Of a stretch of 64,000 bases of DNA, positions 35,983 to 46,992 are shown piece after piece. The notes below the pieces were generated by a model. It was not told the DNA's origin and searched no databases. It saw only the letters and a list, made by a program, of their open reading frames with translations. The DNA comes from Plantago major (taxonomy: Eukaryota > Streptophyta > Magnoliopsida > Lamiales > Plantaginaceae), in assembly GCA_026545765.1 (NCBI GenBank), contig CM048842.1:21540667-21604666 (forward strand), given 5' to 3'. The position numbers and the translations under genes were made by a program. Every line of letters starts with the position of its first letter. Positions within the stretch are counted from its first letter, which is position 1.

Positions 35983-37342
35983 AGGATTTGCTGCAAGCAA
36001 TGTTGACATAACATCCTGGTCAACATTGTCTTCTATGTTTACCTAGTGTTGTCTCTCTGTTATTCTTTTAGTCTTTTCTCTTTCTTATTCTTGTGTGTCT
36101 ATGTGTTTTTTGTGCTTCTGTGCTGGTCAATGGCTGTTCCTATTTGTAGCTTACAGTGGTGATGCTCAGGGTTTGAAAGGCTATTTGAAACCAAGGTTGA
36201 AAGGGATCGAGTCTCCTGTGTGTTTGCTTTATGCAAAACCCACTTTTGCTGCTTTTTGGCTATTTTTACTCGTACCTTGACTCACTCTTGATGTTGCCTC
36301 CTGTCCTTTATGCTTAATAAATCTAATGAATTATGATAAAAAGGGCTCGAAGTGTTTCCGTCGAGGATCATGTTGGGCAGGTTTCAAATACTATCCAGAT
36401 ATCGACGTGGCCAATGTGTCATATGTCGTGAGGGTTGATGGCCTGTACTGGAAACCGACACGCACAAAAGTGCCGATTCTCGTAAAGCTGCTGGTTCACT
36501 TTCTGAGTACCAAATTACCCAATGTGGTCAAATGTGATCTCATGGTCACCCTCACTCAACTTTATGCTAATTGTTCAATTTAATTCTTGAGGCAATGTTG
36601 AGTGTGTTTCTTTGGTATTCCTTTCTTCTTCTGTTTTGCCTGCATCGCGATTGGTGTTAATCGAATCGCACATCTTGAGACTTGGTTTCCTGGCTGACTT
36701 ACATTAAGAGTGGTCTGATATTCCGATGTTGTCATCAATGTTGAGCCAACATCCTGGTCAACATTGCCTGTACTGGAAGTACCTTCTTTGCTATGTTTTT
36801 GTGTGCTCTTTCTGTGTTTTGGGTTGGGTTTGAGGGGGAGTATTTTTGTGTCTTGGGTAATCTGGTAAAATGTAAAGTGTAAAATATAATATCTTACTCT
36901 TATCTGACCTTGATTTGTTTCCTAAAACAAAAATGTACCTCCCTAGGTTGAGTTTTGAGAACCTTCTTCATTCTTGACCTAATTGATACCGTGGTCATTT
37001 GCTTTCCTTAATCTCATATTATGATTGTATGAGATCTTGGTTTGTGTTTTGATATATATGATTATGATCATTGGAGCAAACCAACCAAAAACACTCCTCC
37101 AACCATATTACCACTACCTCTCTCATTAGCCCACTTCTCCACCACTTTCTCCACCACTCACAAAAACTGCCTTCCTTCCAAACCTCTCTTTAAAAAAAAA
37201 AAAAAAAAAAAAAATTATTTCCCTGTATTTACTTCTTACTCCCAAAACTCTTCACCTTCCACTCACTTTACTCTCTTGTCTCTCTCAAACAAAATTCCTC
37301 TCCCGCTCTTTCTCCCTCAACTCTAGCTTCACGATCCAATCA
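35983..37342 (+). promoter_or_regulatory. Pol-aORF spacer of E with polypurine-like tract and putative promoter
   Basis: It contains a polypurine-like TGAGGGGGAG (36831-36840), ATGTTG/CAACAT hairpins (for example 36738-36752), and a possible TATA box GATATATATG at 37051-37060. Downstream lies a pyrimidine/CA-rich leader-like segment containing a 23-A run (37192-37214). A small open frame at 36326-36583 has no recognisable similarity. Confidence 0.5.
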
Positions 37343-39219
37343 ATGTCGTCCCAAAAACCGTCTTGCCGGATTTTCATTGCAAACACGAGGGGAGCAAGCT
37401 TATCCTCTTCCCATTCGTCTTTGAACCGGTGATTTTGAGATTCCAGTCTATAATTGTGAGGATTCGAAGATAGTCTTTGAAAAACCCTCATCTCCTGTAC
37501 CAAAACCACCATCTCCAAAAACCCAGACTGAGTCATCACCATCAAACCCCTCTGAATTTGCTGCAGAAACCCTTGTCAAATTGGGGAGCATGCCAGTCGA
37601 CTTGCCACAAGATCTGAGGGATGATGATGAAAGCCCAATGGGGATAGAGAAAGATGCTCCCATGGAGGATGCTGGGGAAGATGTTGGACATCCCGAAATT
37701 CAACATGCAGATCTGACAGAAAACCCCCAAAATCCTGTGAAGAAGATGATGTACAACAACGACAAAAGCAGGGAACGACTCGATGGCCTAAATGATGAGA
37801 ATCAGACTAGCATGCGTTCTGAAAATGTTGAGAAACCCACAGATGAGCCTACCATTAAACTAGTTGAAGTGGAAGATTGGCAGTCAGATGACTCAGAGAA
37901 AACTGAAAGTGATCCAATGAATATAGATGAGGATGTTGCTGCAACATCAGCTGCTCATGATGATAACAATGATGAAAGCTCTAATGATATGGAAGATTAT
38001 GAGCGAAGCGAAGATGACTCTAAGGATGAGTCGATGGTTGTGAAGAAGATCGAGAAACTCGGATGAAAGCTCGATGACTCAAGATTATGAAGGCGGAGGA
38101 AGAATCAAGAAGAATCACTTGATGATGAGGATGTCATTCTTGGAGAAGACCAGATTGAAGACCACGAGGTAAATGATCTATCCTCTGAACTGTGTTTCTG
38201 AGATGGTTACGATTGGGATGAAGATGCGCTTCTCATTTGTTCTATGATAACAAGAATCTAGAAAAATATGAGAAAATCAAAAACAATGCTATAGATGTTG
38301 AGAAGATAATTAAAGAAGACTCATTTGAAGAGTATAACTTGGTTGCCTATCTGAAGAAAAGGAATCTCTATTATGTTGTTACTCATTATGCTGCATTTGT
38401 TCCTGAAATCATAAGAGAATTCTATGCCCATTTATCTGAGAATTTTGGTAGTGAAGGGCATGGTAAGCATCACTGTGTGTACTTGAGAGGTGATGTATTC
38501 TTCTTGACTTCTAAGGATATCAATACTGTGCTGCATAGAAATAGGGATGAGATTGAGACTCCTGTGGAGGTAACTATGGATGAGATTGCAAGAGAGGTAA
38601 CTGCAGGAAAATTAAAATCTTGGCCTACTGGAACTCTAGATTTGAAATATTGTTGCTCTCTAGTATCTGTTCTTGCCAGGATCTGCCTGTACAACTGGTT
38701 GCCATCTTCCAATAACAACAAGCTCAGCCAAGAGGCAGCCATGTTGCTTCTGAGATTAAAATGGGCTACAATGTCAATCTGGGAGAAAGGATTCTTAAGC
38801 ATCTAGAAAATTCTAAGAATAGAGGGATCAGAGGCCATTTGATTCTTCCATCCACTATATTTGCTGTTCTTCAGATGCAGGGTATTGAGGTTAAAGCCAA
38901 TGATGTCTATCATTCCAACTTCAAATCCATCACAGTCACCAAACAACTGCTGGAAACACATGACAGGATCTGTGATCTTCCTTGGGTAGATCCTGATGTT
39001 TCTGTGAACATGGATGTGGAGGAGAATATGCCTCTTTCTACTGGCAAAACTGATGTACCAGAAAGCTCTGTAGTTGCAGCTCAACATTCCAATGTTGACT
39101 TATATGTTGGGACAACATTGACTCCTAACATTGAAACTACTGCTGCGTATATTTTAAGAATAGGACAAGTGATTAGGAGCAAATCAAAGGGCTTGATGAG
39201 CAGATCTCAAACAATCTGA
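37343..39219 (+). pseudogene. Element E third gene (aORF): acidic N-terminus and putative plant transposon protein-like domain
   Basis: The first part is an acidic Asp/Glu/Ser-rich region. The second (about 38237-38980) has YYVVTHYAAFVPEIIREFYA, VYLRGDVFFLTSKDINTVL, SVLARICLYNWLP, and HLILPSTIFAVLQMQGIEV. This resembles the 'putative plant transposon protein' domain and matches the pattern of the A/B/C aORF (EFYNNSRI ... GKEILLDLTTFCKL ... ICYLLEKLGI). No membrane segment is visible. Despite the family name there is no sign of DNA transposase catalytic residues. The copy has a few breaks; function unknown. Confidence 0.65.
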
Positions 39220-39255
39220 AGTTCAGAAATACTCTAGTTTCTTTTCTTTCCTCAC

Positions 39256-39473
39256 AAAAAGGGGGAGAATAGATAACTTGAGTTCATTCTTCTTTGTGTT
39301 GAACAATTTATAATTTGTGTGGGTCTGTAATATTTTAAATTCTCTTGAATATTTTTTTTTAAGCTGTCTAGTTAAGGGGGAGATCTGATCTCTTGTAGTA
39401 GTTCTTAGTATTGTTACTATGATCTGATCTCTTGTTTTGTTTTGTGATGAAAGACTAAGATTAAGGGGGAGAT
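39256..39473 (+). other. Three polypurine-like tracts upstream of the E 3' LTR
   Basis: AAAAAGGGGGAGAA (39256-39269), TTAAGGGGGAGAT (39372-39384) and TTAAGGGGGAGAT (39461-39473), the last directly beside the 3' LTR. Multiple polypurine tracts are a recognised Sirevirus trait. Confidence 0.8.
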
Positions 39474-40321
39474 TGAAAGTGCAGCATGCACTTATATTTT
39501 GATAATCTTGTCTTTCAATAATCAGTTCCAAGTTTGTGGTTGTTGTTGTTTGTGAAGCTGCAGGATTATCAATGTAGTATAACATTGTGACAGGATAGAA
39601 TTCAATGTTGGCATAACATTGAAGATATAGCATTACCTTGAACATCGAAGACAAAGCACTTTGGACAGATACTTGAATTTGGAAGTATTGAGGAAACGAA
39701 CAAGAATTGATTTAAGGAAAAAGAACAGCCTGTGGTGAAAGCAAGAAGGAATATATTTTATGAAGAATTGAAATATGGGAATTTCCTTCTATGCGCTTTT
39801 GAAGAAAACAAGTAAAAGGAAAAATTGCCTTTGCCAAGATCCTATTGCCTTTCGACATAGATCGAAGAGGTCGACATCTCAAGTATATATATGCAAGGAT
39901 TCAGCAAAGCAAGTTTCTTGAGCCTTTCTTGATGATCAATCGAGATTTTATTAAAAGAGTTTAGGCTTCTTGTTTTCTGCTAGCTTTAGAGTTTGTCTAA
40001 GAGTATTCATTGTTGGAATAACTCTTTCAAACATCGACCTAGAATAGCTTTTACTGTTGGTTCTTCTAGGGCTAGTTTTGGTTGTTTAATCAATCGTTTG
40101 TGATTGTATTAAACCTAGTTGATTAGATCTACTTTTCCTGTCAGTAGATATTTTGCCTAAGGCGCTGCCAATATATTTTTCTATATATTGGCTTGGTAAT
40201 AGAAGTTACATTATTAATCCACTGCTTTCTGTTTACTGTAGACAATGTTGAACAACATTGTTGGCAACATTGTCCATTGATCTTATTCCAAAGTACCAAT
40301 CCGGGATCTTGAGTTCTAACA
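39474..40321 (+). repeat. 3' LTR of element E
   Basis: 848 bp matching 29812-30659, followed by the GTTTT target duplication at 40322-40326. Confidence 0.94.
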
Positions 40322-40326
40322 GTTTT

Positions 40327-42626
40327 ATTATTCTTCGCTTATAATTTGACGTGAAAGGAGCAGGGATAAAGTAAGAAATGCGTAGATTACCCTGTGTAAG
40401 ATGTGTAAGAAGGTTCTCTATTCTACCAACCCATGTAATATGTTAGGCATTTGCTTCCGTTTGCATAATAGAGTACTACATCCTTTAGCTGTAAAATAGA
40501 TTGTTTGCCGAGAACTGATGTTATTAATAAGTCTCTTATATAAAATAGAAATTCTAATAAACTATATAGCTATCTCTTAGTCCTAATACTTTAGGAGCAG
40601 CATAGTTATAGTAGAAAAAAGTATGAGTTCTTGGCATCAGGAAAGAACCCAGCATTTATAAGTTAAGTATAGGCATCAACTCTTTATGTAAACAAATATT
40701 ACTTTAGCCGTAAGGAAGAACTCCCTAATCTAATACACAATAACTTATTTAGTCTAATCTCTTACAATACACCCTTAGCATAAGTTATTTACCTCTACCT
40801 GTCTTTCCTAGTATACGCTCTAGTCTAAGTTCTATGTCTACATGTATCTGGGTTAAGTATCTTTATTTTATCTTTTTACCTTTACTAGATCAATTTTATA
40901 TAGCAACTCATAATATTTTATAGTACTTTCTAGTGCAAGAAGGAGTTACACATAATCTTTTTAGAATACCAACATTTCCTACATTATTTTATACTAAGAA
41001 GACAAGGAGTCAATTATATACTATACCTAGGAAGAGCTCTATGTTAGTTGAGAACATCGGTAGGCTTAGTAACACAGATGCGCAGGGAAGAAAAAGAACG
41101 GGTATCGTACATTAGAGACAGATTAAAGTCTAATTAGAATAAATTCTTAGGGATGTTCACGTGTCGAATATATAATAATATAGGTGTATAGGGATAAAAT
41201 AGGCAGCTCAGTTAACAGGTCCATTAAGGAATGTGACATATCTATGGATATTCTATTTTATCATAGGCAGTTTTTCCTTTTGTATACGTTACCGTACTTA
41301 GTACTGTACTTTCTAGACAACATAGACATACCACTATTAAGAGACACCCACCTAACTCCTTCCTTTTTGTAAGGATCTATTATTAGACACGAGTACACCA
41401 TTGTTAGAGCTTTTTGGCTTATTGAAACATAAAGAACTTATATAAATAAATAAGATACTCCACCTATCCCATGATATACACTATAACACATACTATACAT
41501 TCTTCCTCTAAGAGAAGTATGATTTAAGCTTGCAAAGTCGTTTGTTCAGTTATTTACCCCATATAATTAAGATAGGGACGCTCTCATTTTGTAGTACAGT
41601 AACTTTCATATTAGTGTGAATAATAAATAAGATAAGTACCAACGAAAAGGAAAATGCACGCTATTGTTATTACTAGTACCAGCTTAAAATTCATAGTAGA
41701 GCCTATATAATACCCTTTATTTTGCTTTAAATTTAAAAGGAATGTGCATACACTACTCCACGAGTTGCCTATACGAAGTTTACTTTCTTCCCAGTTCCAT
41801 GTTGTGCCTCTATCAACCCTACACTTAGCAATACCCAGTATGTCTCTGTCATATGTTATAGATTCTAGAAATATTATATTATATACCCTAAGAATTCGTC
41901 TATTCTATATTTACTATAAGCACGTTTTCTGAGTCTGAACCCTACCTAAGAACTAAAAACTACAGATCCAACTGAACTCCCAACATCAATTAGAATTCGA
42001 TATATTTTGTTTGAGAAAGATTGACTGGTACCACAACACCCTGAGAAGATTTAAAATAAAGGTAAAACGACTACCCACGCTACAACTAAATGTCTTTGCT
42101 TTACTAAACTTACTAGAAGAGTATTTTTCATTTATTCATTAATGTGTTTTAATTCGTAGGTATACTTTTGTTTGTTACGTGTGTGTTCACCTAACCACAC
42201 TCCCTCTTTTATTTTATAAATTATCCCCTTTTATACTAAAGCTAAAGCGTGCCTACATACTACAACATACTACAATTTAACTTGGATAGAAGTATAGGAA
42301 CCTAAGAAAGGGAATAGGGAAGAACCGAACTAAGTTATAAGAGATCAAATAGTATACCTTACATTACCGTGTAAAAGATTTATACTCAAAGTATGCCAAT
42401 TATGACAAGGACTCTTCTATTACACTATACTTACACTATACTACATAATATATTTCAAATAACACCATTTACCAACACCTACTAATCTAATATTATATCT
42501 AATATTATAAATTTTGTTTATACTAAAACTTAACTAATAAAAATGAATAACTTAAGTACTGTACTGTTCAATTAACTAATTATAAGAAGTAGGCAAATGT
42601 ACTCTACTAAACGAGGGATTGCTGAA
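40327..42626. other. Insert D, right part: unrecognised AT-rich DNA
   Basis: About 2.3 kb with no long ORF, no similarity that I can see to the surrounding elements, and AT-rich composition full of short TA/CTA words. The sequence of C's pol resumes at about 42627. Neither terminal inverted repeats nor a target duplication is evident at the outer edges with C. It could be a decayed non-autonomous element or repair filler. Confidence 0.5.
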
Positions 42627-42835
42627 AAAAGAACGTTGCCATATCCCAGAGAGGGATTTAATTCTCCTCCAGCAAATCTGATGTCTGGTCCATTGTTGCA
42701 AGCTTTGTAGTTGACTAGATTTGCTTTGTCTCCTGTCATGTGCTTTCCGCATCCACTATCAAATAGCCATTGAGCCTTAGTCCAAGAGGCGTTCTGCACA
42801 AAACAGGAAACAGGAGTTAGGTTCTTGCTTCAGAG
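42627..42835 (-). pseudogene. Element C pol: protease segment
   Basis: WLFDSGCGKHMTGDKANL and IRFAGGELNPSLGYGN mark the copia aspartic protease, matching A and B. It is separated from the integrase part by D and E. Confidence 0.85.
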
Positions 42836-44955
42836 ATAGAACCATTTAGACTAAACATTCTTCCAGTAGGAATCCACATTTTAGTGAATTTCTTGGGAGT
42901 TTGTTTTTGTCTAACTTGATCAAAAGGAGATGCAATAAAATCAGTAAATTTGATCTCAATTTTCCTTCTTGTGGTGTTTCTAGGTGTTCCTTTTGGTGCT
43001 TCTCGACCACAGGTTTTGGGTTGCTTTTGACAAACTTGGCCTTTCGCGTGTTCCTTCTAGCTCGCATTCAGTTTTCTGGCTTGAGATTTCTTCCACTTGT
43101 CTATTGCTACATGCATATCGCCTTTGCGCCATTGTTCTTGTCCTTCCTTATATTGTTGCGTAAGAACTTTTCCAATAGCACGATAGCCAATGCCATTTCG
43201 AACACCTTTGGCTTTACGAATGCTCTTCAGAAGCCTTACTAGTTTCTGCACCATCTTTATTTTCATAAAATGGTACAGTTGAGAATTTGCCTATTCCAGC
43301 AATTCTTCCCTTCCTAGTAATATAGCAATGTGGATGGTTGCATGTCTGAGGGCTGTGTTTCTTTTCAGAAACCTTATCCACATGTTTCTTGTGAACTTGT
43401 TGTTCTTTCAAAGGCTGAGTTGCTACTCCTTTTCCTTTGTCAACTACCCTAGCTTTCTGACCAATGCCATAGGTGGTTGAAGAACCATTCTGTTGACTTT
43501 TTAGAAAGGTCAACCTTTCATCACTCTTCTTCAGAGGAGATGAATTACTCGATTGTTCATCAAGTCCAAGTCCACCTTTCTCAGAGGGATCTCTCAGATA
43601 GGATTGAACCTCAGTAAGAGTGTCACTAGCTTTTACATAAGATTGGAAGGATAGCTCTTTCTTTCTGAGTTCTTCATTCTCAGAAAGCAGCTTCATCATT
43701 TTCTTATTAAGTTCATCCAAGGCTAGTTTGTGAGAATTTTCATTCTCAGATATCTGAGCTTTCAGAAAGGCTATTTCAGCGTACTTGTTCTTAGATACTT
43801 TGGTTAGCTCAGAAACCTCTTTTTCAAGAGTTTCTTTCCTTTCCTCTAGAATTCTGGTTTTGGATTGTGCTTCCAGAAATTCTTTCTCATAACGATCCAA
43901 TTCACTCTTGACCAACTCCAGATCCTCAATTCCATCATCACTCTCATAGTACAGAAATTGTGAATTGTTAGTTACCTCATCAGCCATAAGACACATTTCA
44001 ATGTTGGAGATGTCTGGACCAGCAATCTCAACAACTCCACACATTTCATTCTTTTTAAGACCGAAGTCGATTACATCGTGGGTGATTCCACACAATTCTG
44101 GTGATGGTAGGTTTGAATCATCTGAATCTCCATCTTCAGAATCTGTCTCAATGTCTAGAGCATCAAGTTGAATTTGAATCTTCTTCCTTTCTTCAGTTAG
44201 TAAGGCCCATTGATTTCTTTTGAAATTTCTTCTGTCCTTCTTGTCACCTGTCTTGAGCTTGTTTAAAGCAGGACAATCTCTCTTGAAGTGACCAGGCTTT
44301 TGACAATAGAAACAGATATCATTTCCTATTTCTGACTTTCAAACTAACACCTTTCTGAATGGGGGTGTTCAGAGAGTTGTTCATTTGTATGTTTTTGTAC
44401 TGATGATAGTTTGGGCTAAGATGCTTTTTCAGCTTTTCTTTATCTTTTCTTCTCTCAATTTCTTGACTCACAAATTTCTTCATGTGTCTTACTGCAAGAG
44501 CATTTTCTTCAGATGCATCTTTGGTATCCTTCTTTTCAGAAGAACCTTGAGAAACTAGAGCAACACTTTGCAACTTTTCAGCTGTTTGTTCTCTCTGAGT
44601 TGTCTCATAGTTTATAGTAGCAAGATGAGAGAAGAGTTCTACTGGAGTAATATTTGGCATCCCTTGATTGAAATAAAAGAACTTAATGTGTTCCCAGTTG
44701 TGATTGAGACTTCTGACAATAGTCTTAATCTTTTCTGACTGGGAGTATCTATTGCTTTCACCAAGTGTAGCCATATCACTCATAATAGTAGTAAATCTGA
44801 AATCAAGTTCTTCCAGAGTTTCAGTGGGACCTTGTTTGAAGTTTTGGAACTTCAATTTAAGAACTTTGAACTTGTTTTCTTTGGTTTAGTGAGACCTTGT
44901 TTTCTTTGGTTTCAGTGGGACCTTGTTTGAAGTTTTGTGCATCACTCAGAGACAT
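42836..44955 (-). pseudogene. Element C gag and basic linker
   Basis: Gag starts at 44955 (MSLSDA). It shows LEELDFRFTTIMSDMATLGE, a zinc-knuckle region near 44280-44320, a long coiled coil (KTRILEERKETLEKEVSEL), and a basic linker. It is shorter at its N-terminal side than A and B. The copy is broken. Confidence 0.82.
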
Positions 44956-45058
44956 ACCTGAACACTTAACACACAAATTATATAGTCCTCAGAAAGGGAC
45001 AAAGTTCCTTCACCTATATGGGGATGTAGGTTCAGTGCAGAAGGCTTGTGAACCTCCC

Positions 45059-45070
45059 GCTCTGATACCA
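45059..45070 (-). other. Primer binding site of element C
   Basis: Minus-strand TGGTATCAGAGC two bases from the 5' LTR. Confidence 0.9.
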
Positions 45071-45072
45071 CT

Positions 45073-46495
45073 TGTTGGTCCAGATAACGGCAAAGTAAAA
45101 GACTAGAGGGGGGGTGAATAGTCTTTTAAAACTTTTGTCGATAAACACAGTTTCTCAGAAACCTGGGGGTTTCTGATACTTAAATTCAGAGCGCGGAAGA
45201 CTTTAAGATAGGTAAGTGCAGAAACAATAAGTAAGTGTGTGTGCTTTGCTGAAATGTAAATACAGAAAGGTAAATAACACAACAAGTATAGTGGTATCTG
45301 GAGGTGGCGTAATCCTCCAACTAATCCACTTCGGTCTTTCTGAGACCTAGAATTCACTAGAACAGATAATTGAGTTCACCTTACAATAATCCTATTCTAA
45401 GATTCCTAAACAAATGGTTCCCAACCAAATGTTCCCCCTGAGTTATTCCCCAGCTCCTAGAGCTAAGTACTTCCTCTACTCAGATAACCTTGGAGTTATT
45501 CCCTGATTTCCCAAATCAAGTACTTCCTCTACTCCACGCCTTGATGGTGTTGGTTATAAGATTTTGTCAGAGAGGCTTCTCGTATAACTTTTCAATTATG
45601 TTTTCAGAGAGCCTAATAGAACAAGACTACTTAATACACTTGTTCAGTGGATGGCGATGCCTTTCTTGACCCAAGTAATTGGTGTCCGCTTACGGAGAAT
45701 GAGCTTCAGAAATGGTATCTGATAGTTCAACTCTTTCACGAATAACAATCTCTTGTTAAGGTTCAGGACAACTTAGAACTACTAGTGATTCTTCAAGCAA
45801 CAGAAAGCTTTCAGAAAGGGTAGTAGAGTGCTTGACAAAATACTTTGCTTGATGGTAAGTTTGCAAGATAGAGCGTTCTAAGGTATGTATTTTCAAGCAT
45901 CTAAGTGTGTGATATATATAGATAAATTTGAGAGGCATTTGAATTGTATACATTGTGCTCTCTATCAAATTATATCCGTTTATATCTTGAACTATGTACT
46001 CAGAAGTCACTATCTCATTCTTCATAGAGGACTTGCTTTTTGCAGCATTTCTGCCGATGCATTTAATGCATAGTACTGTTCATTGTCCTTTAGTCTCAAC
46101 GGATACATGAGCCTTTCTGATGGCTTGCATGCTCCATACTCGTGATGTCATATGTCCAGAATTATATTTCAAAAGTAAGTTAATATACTCAAGAAAGGAT
46201 TAAGGACATAGTCTTTCTGAGTTAGACTAAACCTTTGTGTCTTCATAAACCTTGTGCAATCTTCAGTCTTCTAATCTTCAGAAAAGCTCCATTGCTAGGA
46301 TTGATCTTCATGGTCTTCTTGAAATAAAAATTACATTCTGAGACCTATAATCCTAATACAAGATTTACTAGACTAATCATACTCAATGATTTCCTCTTTT
46401 ACAATGTTCAAGTGAACCAAGAGCACTTAATCACCTTTCTGGCTAAGATAAGAACATGTGATGAGTGATCAAAATACTAACAGATATTCCTAACA
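45073..46495 (-). repeat. 5' LTR of element C
   Basis: 1423 bp, the partner of 18587-20013, with the same CAGAAACC/GGTTTCTG arms (45156-45163, 45168-45175). Confidence 0.93.
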
Positions 46496-46500
46496 CTTTG

Positions 46501-46992
46501 CATGTTCTTTTCCATCGATTATCACAACTCCAGATACCATTTGCTCAAACAACTTTGTTATAAAATATTTCTTTCTCAGAAACATAGTTTATATCCAAGG
46601 TATCTGAGTGTAGATATTTGTGGGCACTTTCCTCGTCTCAGAAACCTTTTATTCTCAGATATCTTTTGCAACACTTTTGTTTCGAAACACTTGTTTCTTC
46701 AAGATATCTGGACATAGGTATCTGAAAAACCTTTGTCTTCAGCAATCTTGTGCAGTCTTCAAATCTTCAAATCCGTTGAACTTTTCCTACTGGAAGTCTT
46801 CTTCTTGATCTTCTTTTAGAAAATAAAAATTACATTTTGAGACCTAACATCCTATACAAGATTTGCTAGACTATCATACTTAGTGAGTTTCCTCTTTTAC
46901 AGTGTTCAAGTGAACCAAGAGTACTAACCACCTTTCTGAGCTAAGATAAGTCATTAGGTTGCTGATCAAAATCTAAACAGATACTCCTAACA
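46501..46992 (-). repeat. 5' LTR of element B, second segment
   Basis: 492 bp continuing the LTR interrupted at 18586; with 17430-18586 it totals about 1649 bp against 1651 bp for the 3' LTR. Confidence 0.92.

Larger units (their letters stand above)
29812..40321 (+). mobile_element. Element E: full-span Sirevirus-type Ty1/copia element on the plus strand
   Basis: E starts TGAAAGTGCA at 29812 and ends TTCTAACA at 40321, with GTTTT duplicated on both sides (29807-29811, 40322-40326). LTRs are 848 bp each (29812-30659 and 39474-40321). It carries a primer site, gag with two zinc knuckles, pol, a third gene and three polypurine-like tracts. About 12 differences between the LTRs (1.4%, partly clustered) suggest an insertion of under about one million years. 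Gag-pol shows around six breaks. The whole element is dotted with ATGTTG...CAACAT inverted repeats. Confidence 0.93.
18587..46495 (-). mobile_element. Element C: second Sirevirus family, nested in the 5' LTR of B
   Basis: C starts TGTTGGTCC at 18587 and ends CCTAACA at 46495, flanked by CTTTG duplications. It holds a 5' LTR (45073-46495, 1423 bp), primer site, gag, pol, third gene, polypurine tract and 3' LTR (18587-20013, 1427 bp). The LTR pair differs by about 20 changes (roughly 1.5%), younger than B. Gene order and LTR termini match A/B, but interior LTR, pol and aORF are clearly diverged, so this is a separate family. It is interrupted in pol by D plus E. Gag-pol shows about ten breaks. 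Confidence 0.92.
3203..46992 (-). mobile_element. Element B: full-span Sirevirus-type Ty1/copia retrotransposon nested in A
   Basis: B begins with the LTR terminus TGTTGGTCC at 3203 and ends with CCTAACA at 46992. It is flanked by the direct repeat AATTA (3198-3202 and 46993-46997), the 5-bp duplication expected of integration. In element order it holds a 5' LTR (split by C into 17430-18586 and 46501-46992), primer site, gag, pol, third gene, polypurine tract and 3' LTR (3203-4853). The LTRs are 1651 and about 1649 bp. About 18 substitutions over the first 800 bp of the LTR pair give roughly 2-3% divergence, or about one to two million years at usual plant rates. The copy is a fossil with about six breaks in gag-pol plus the nested insertion. 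Without C it would be about 15.9 kb. Confidence 0.92.

Noticed and set aside
36326-36583. An 85-residue frame between pol and third gene of E
   Set aside because: No recognisable domain, no promoter of its own, and it lies in spacer DNA; not enough support for a gene.
37343-39219. Third gene of E as a DNA transposase because of the domain name
   Set aside because: No DDE or DDD catalytic pattern and no terminal inverted repeats; the family name is historical.
41041-41115. A short plus-strand frame in D contains NTDAQGR, like the leucine aminopeptidase signature NTDAEGRL
   Set aside because: The residues on both sides do not match the enzyme family and no other conserved block is found nearby; probably chance.
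29588-42626. D as a Helitron, because CTAG is found at its left edge
   Set aside because: The edge does not fit insertion between A and T, no 3' hairpin or TC end is found, and no helicase-like coding is present.
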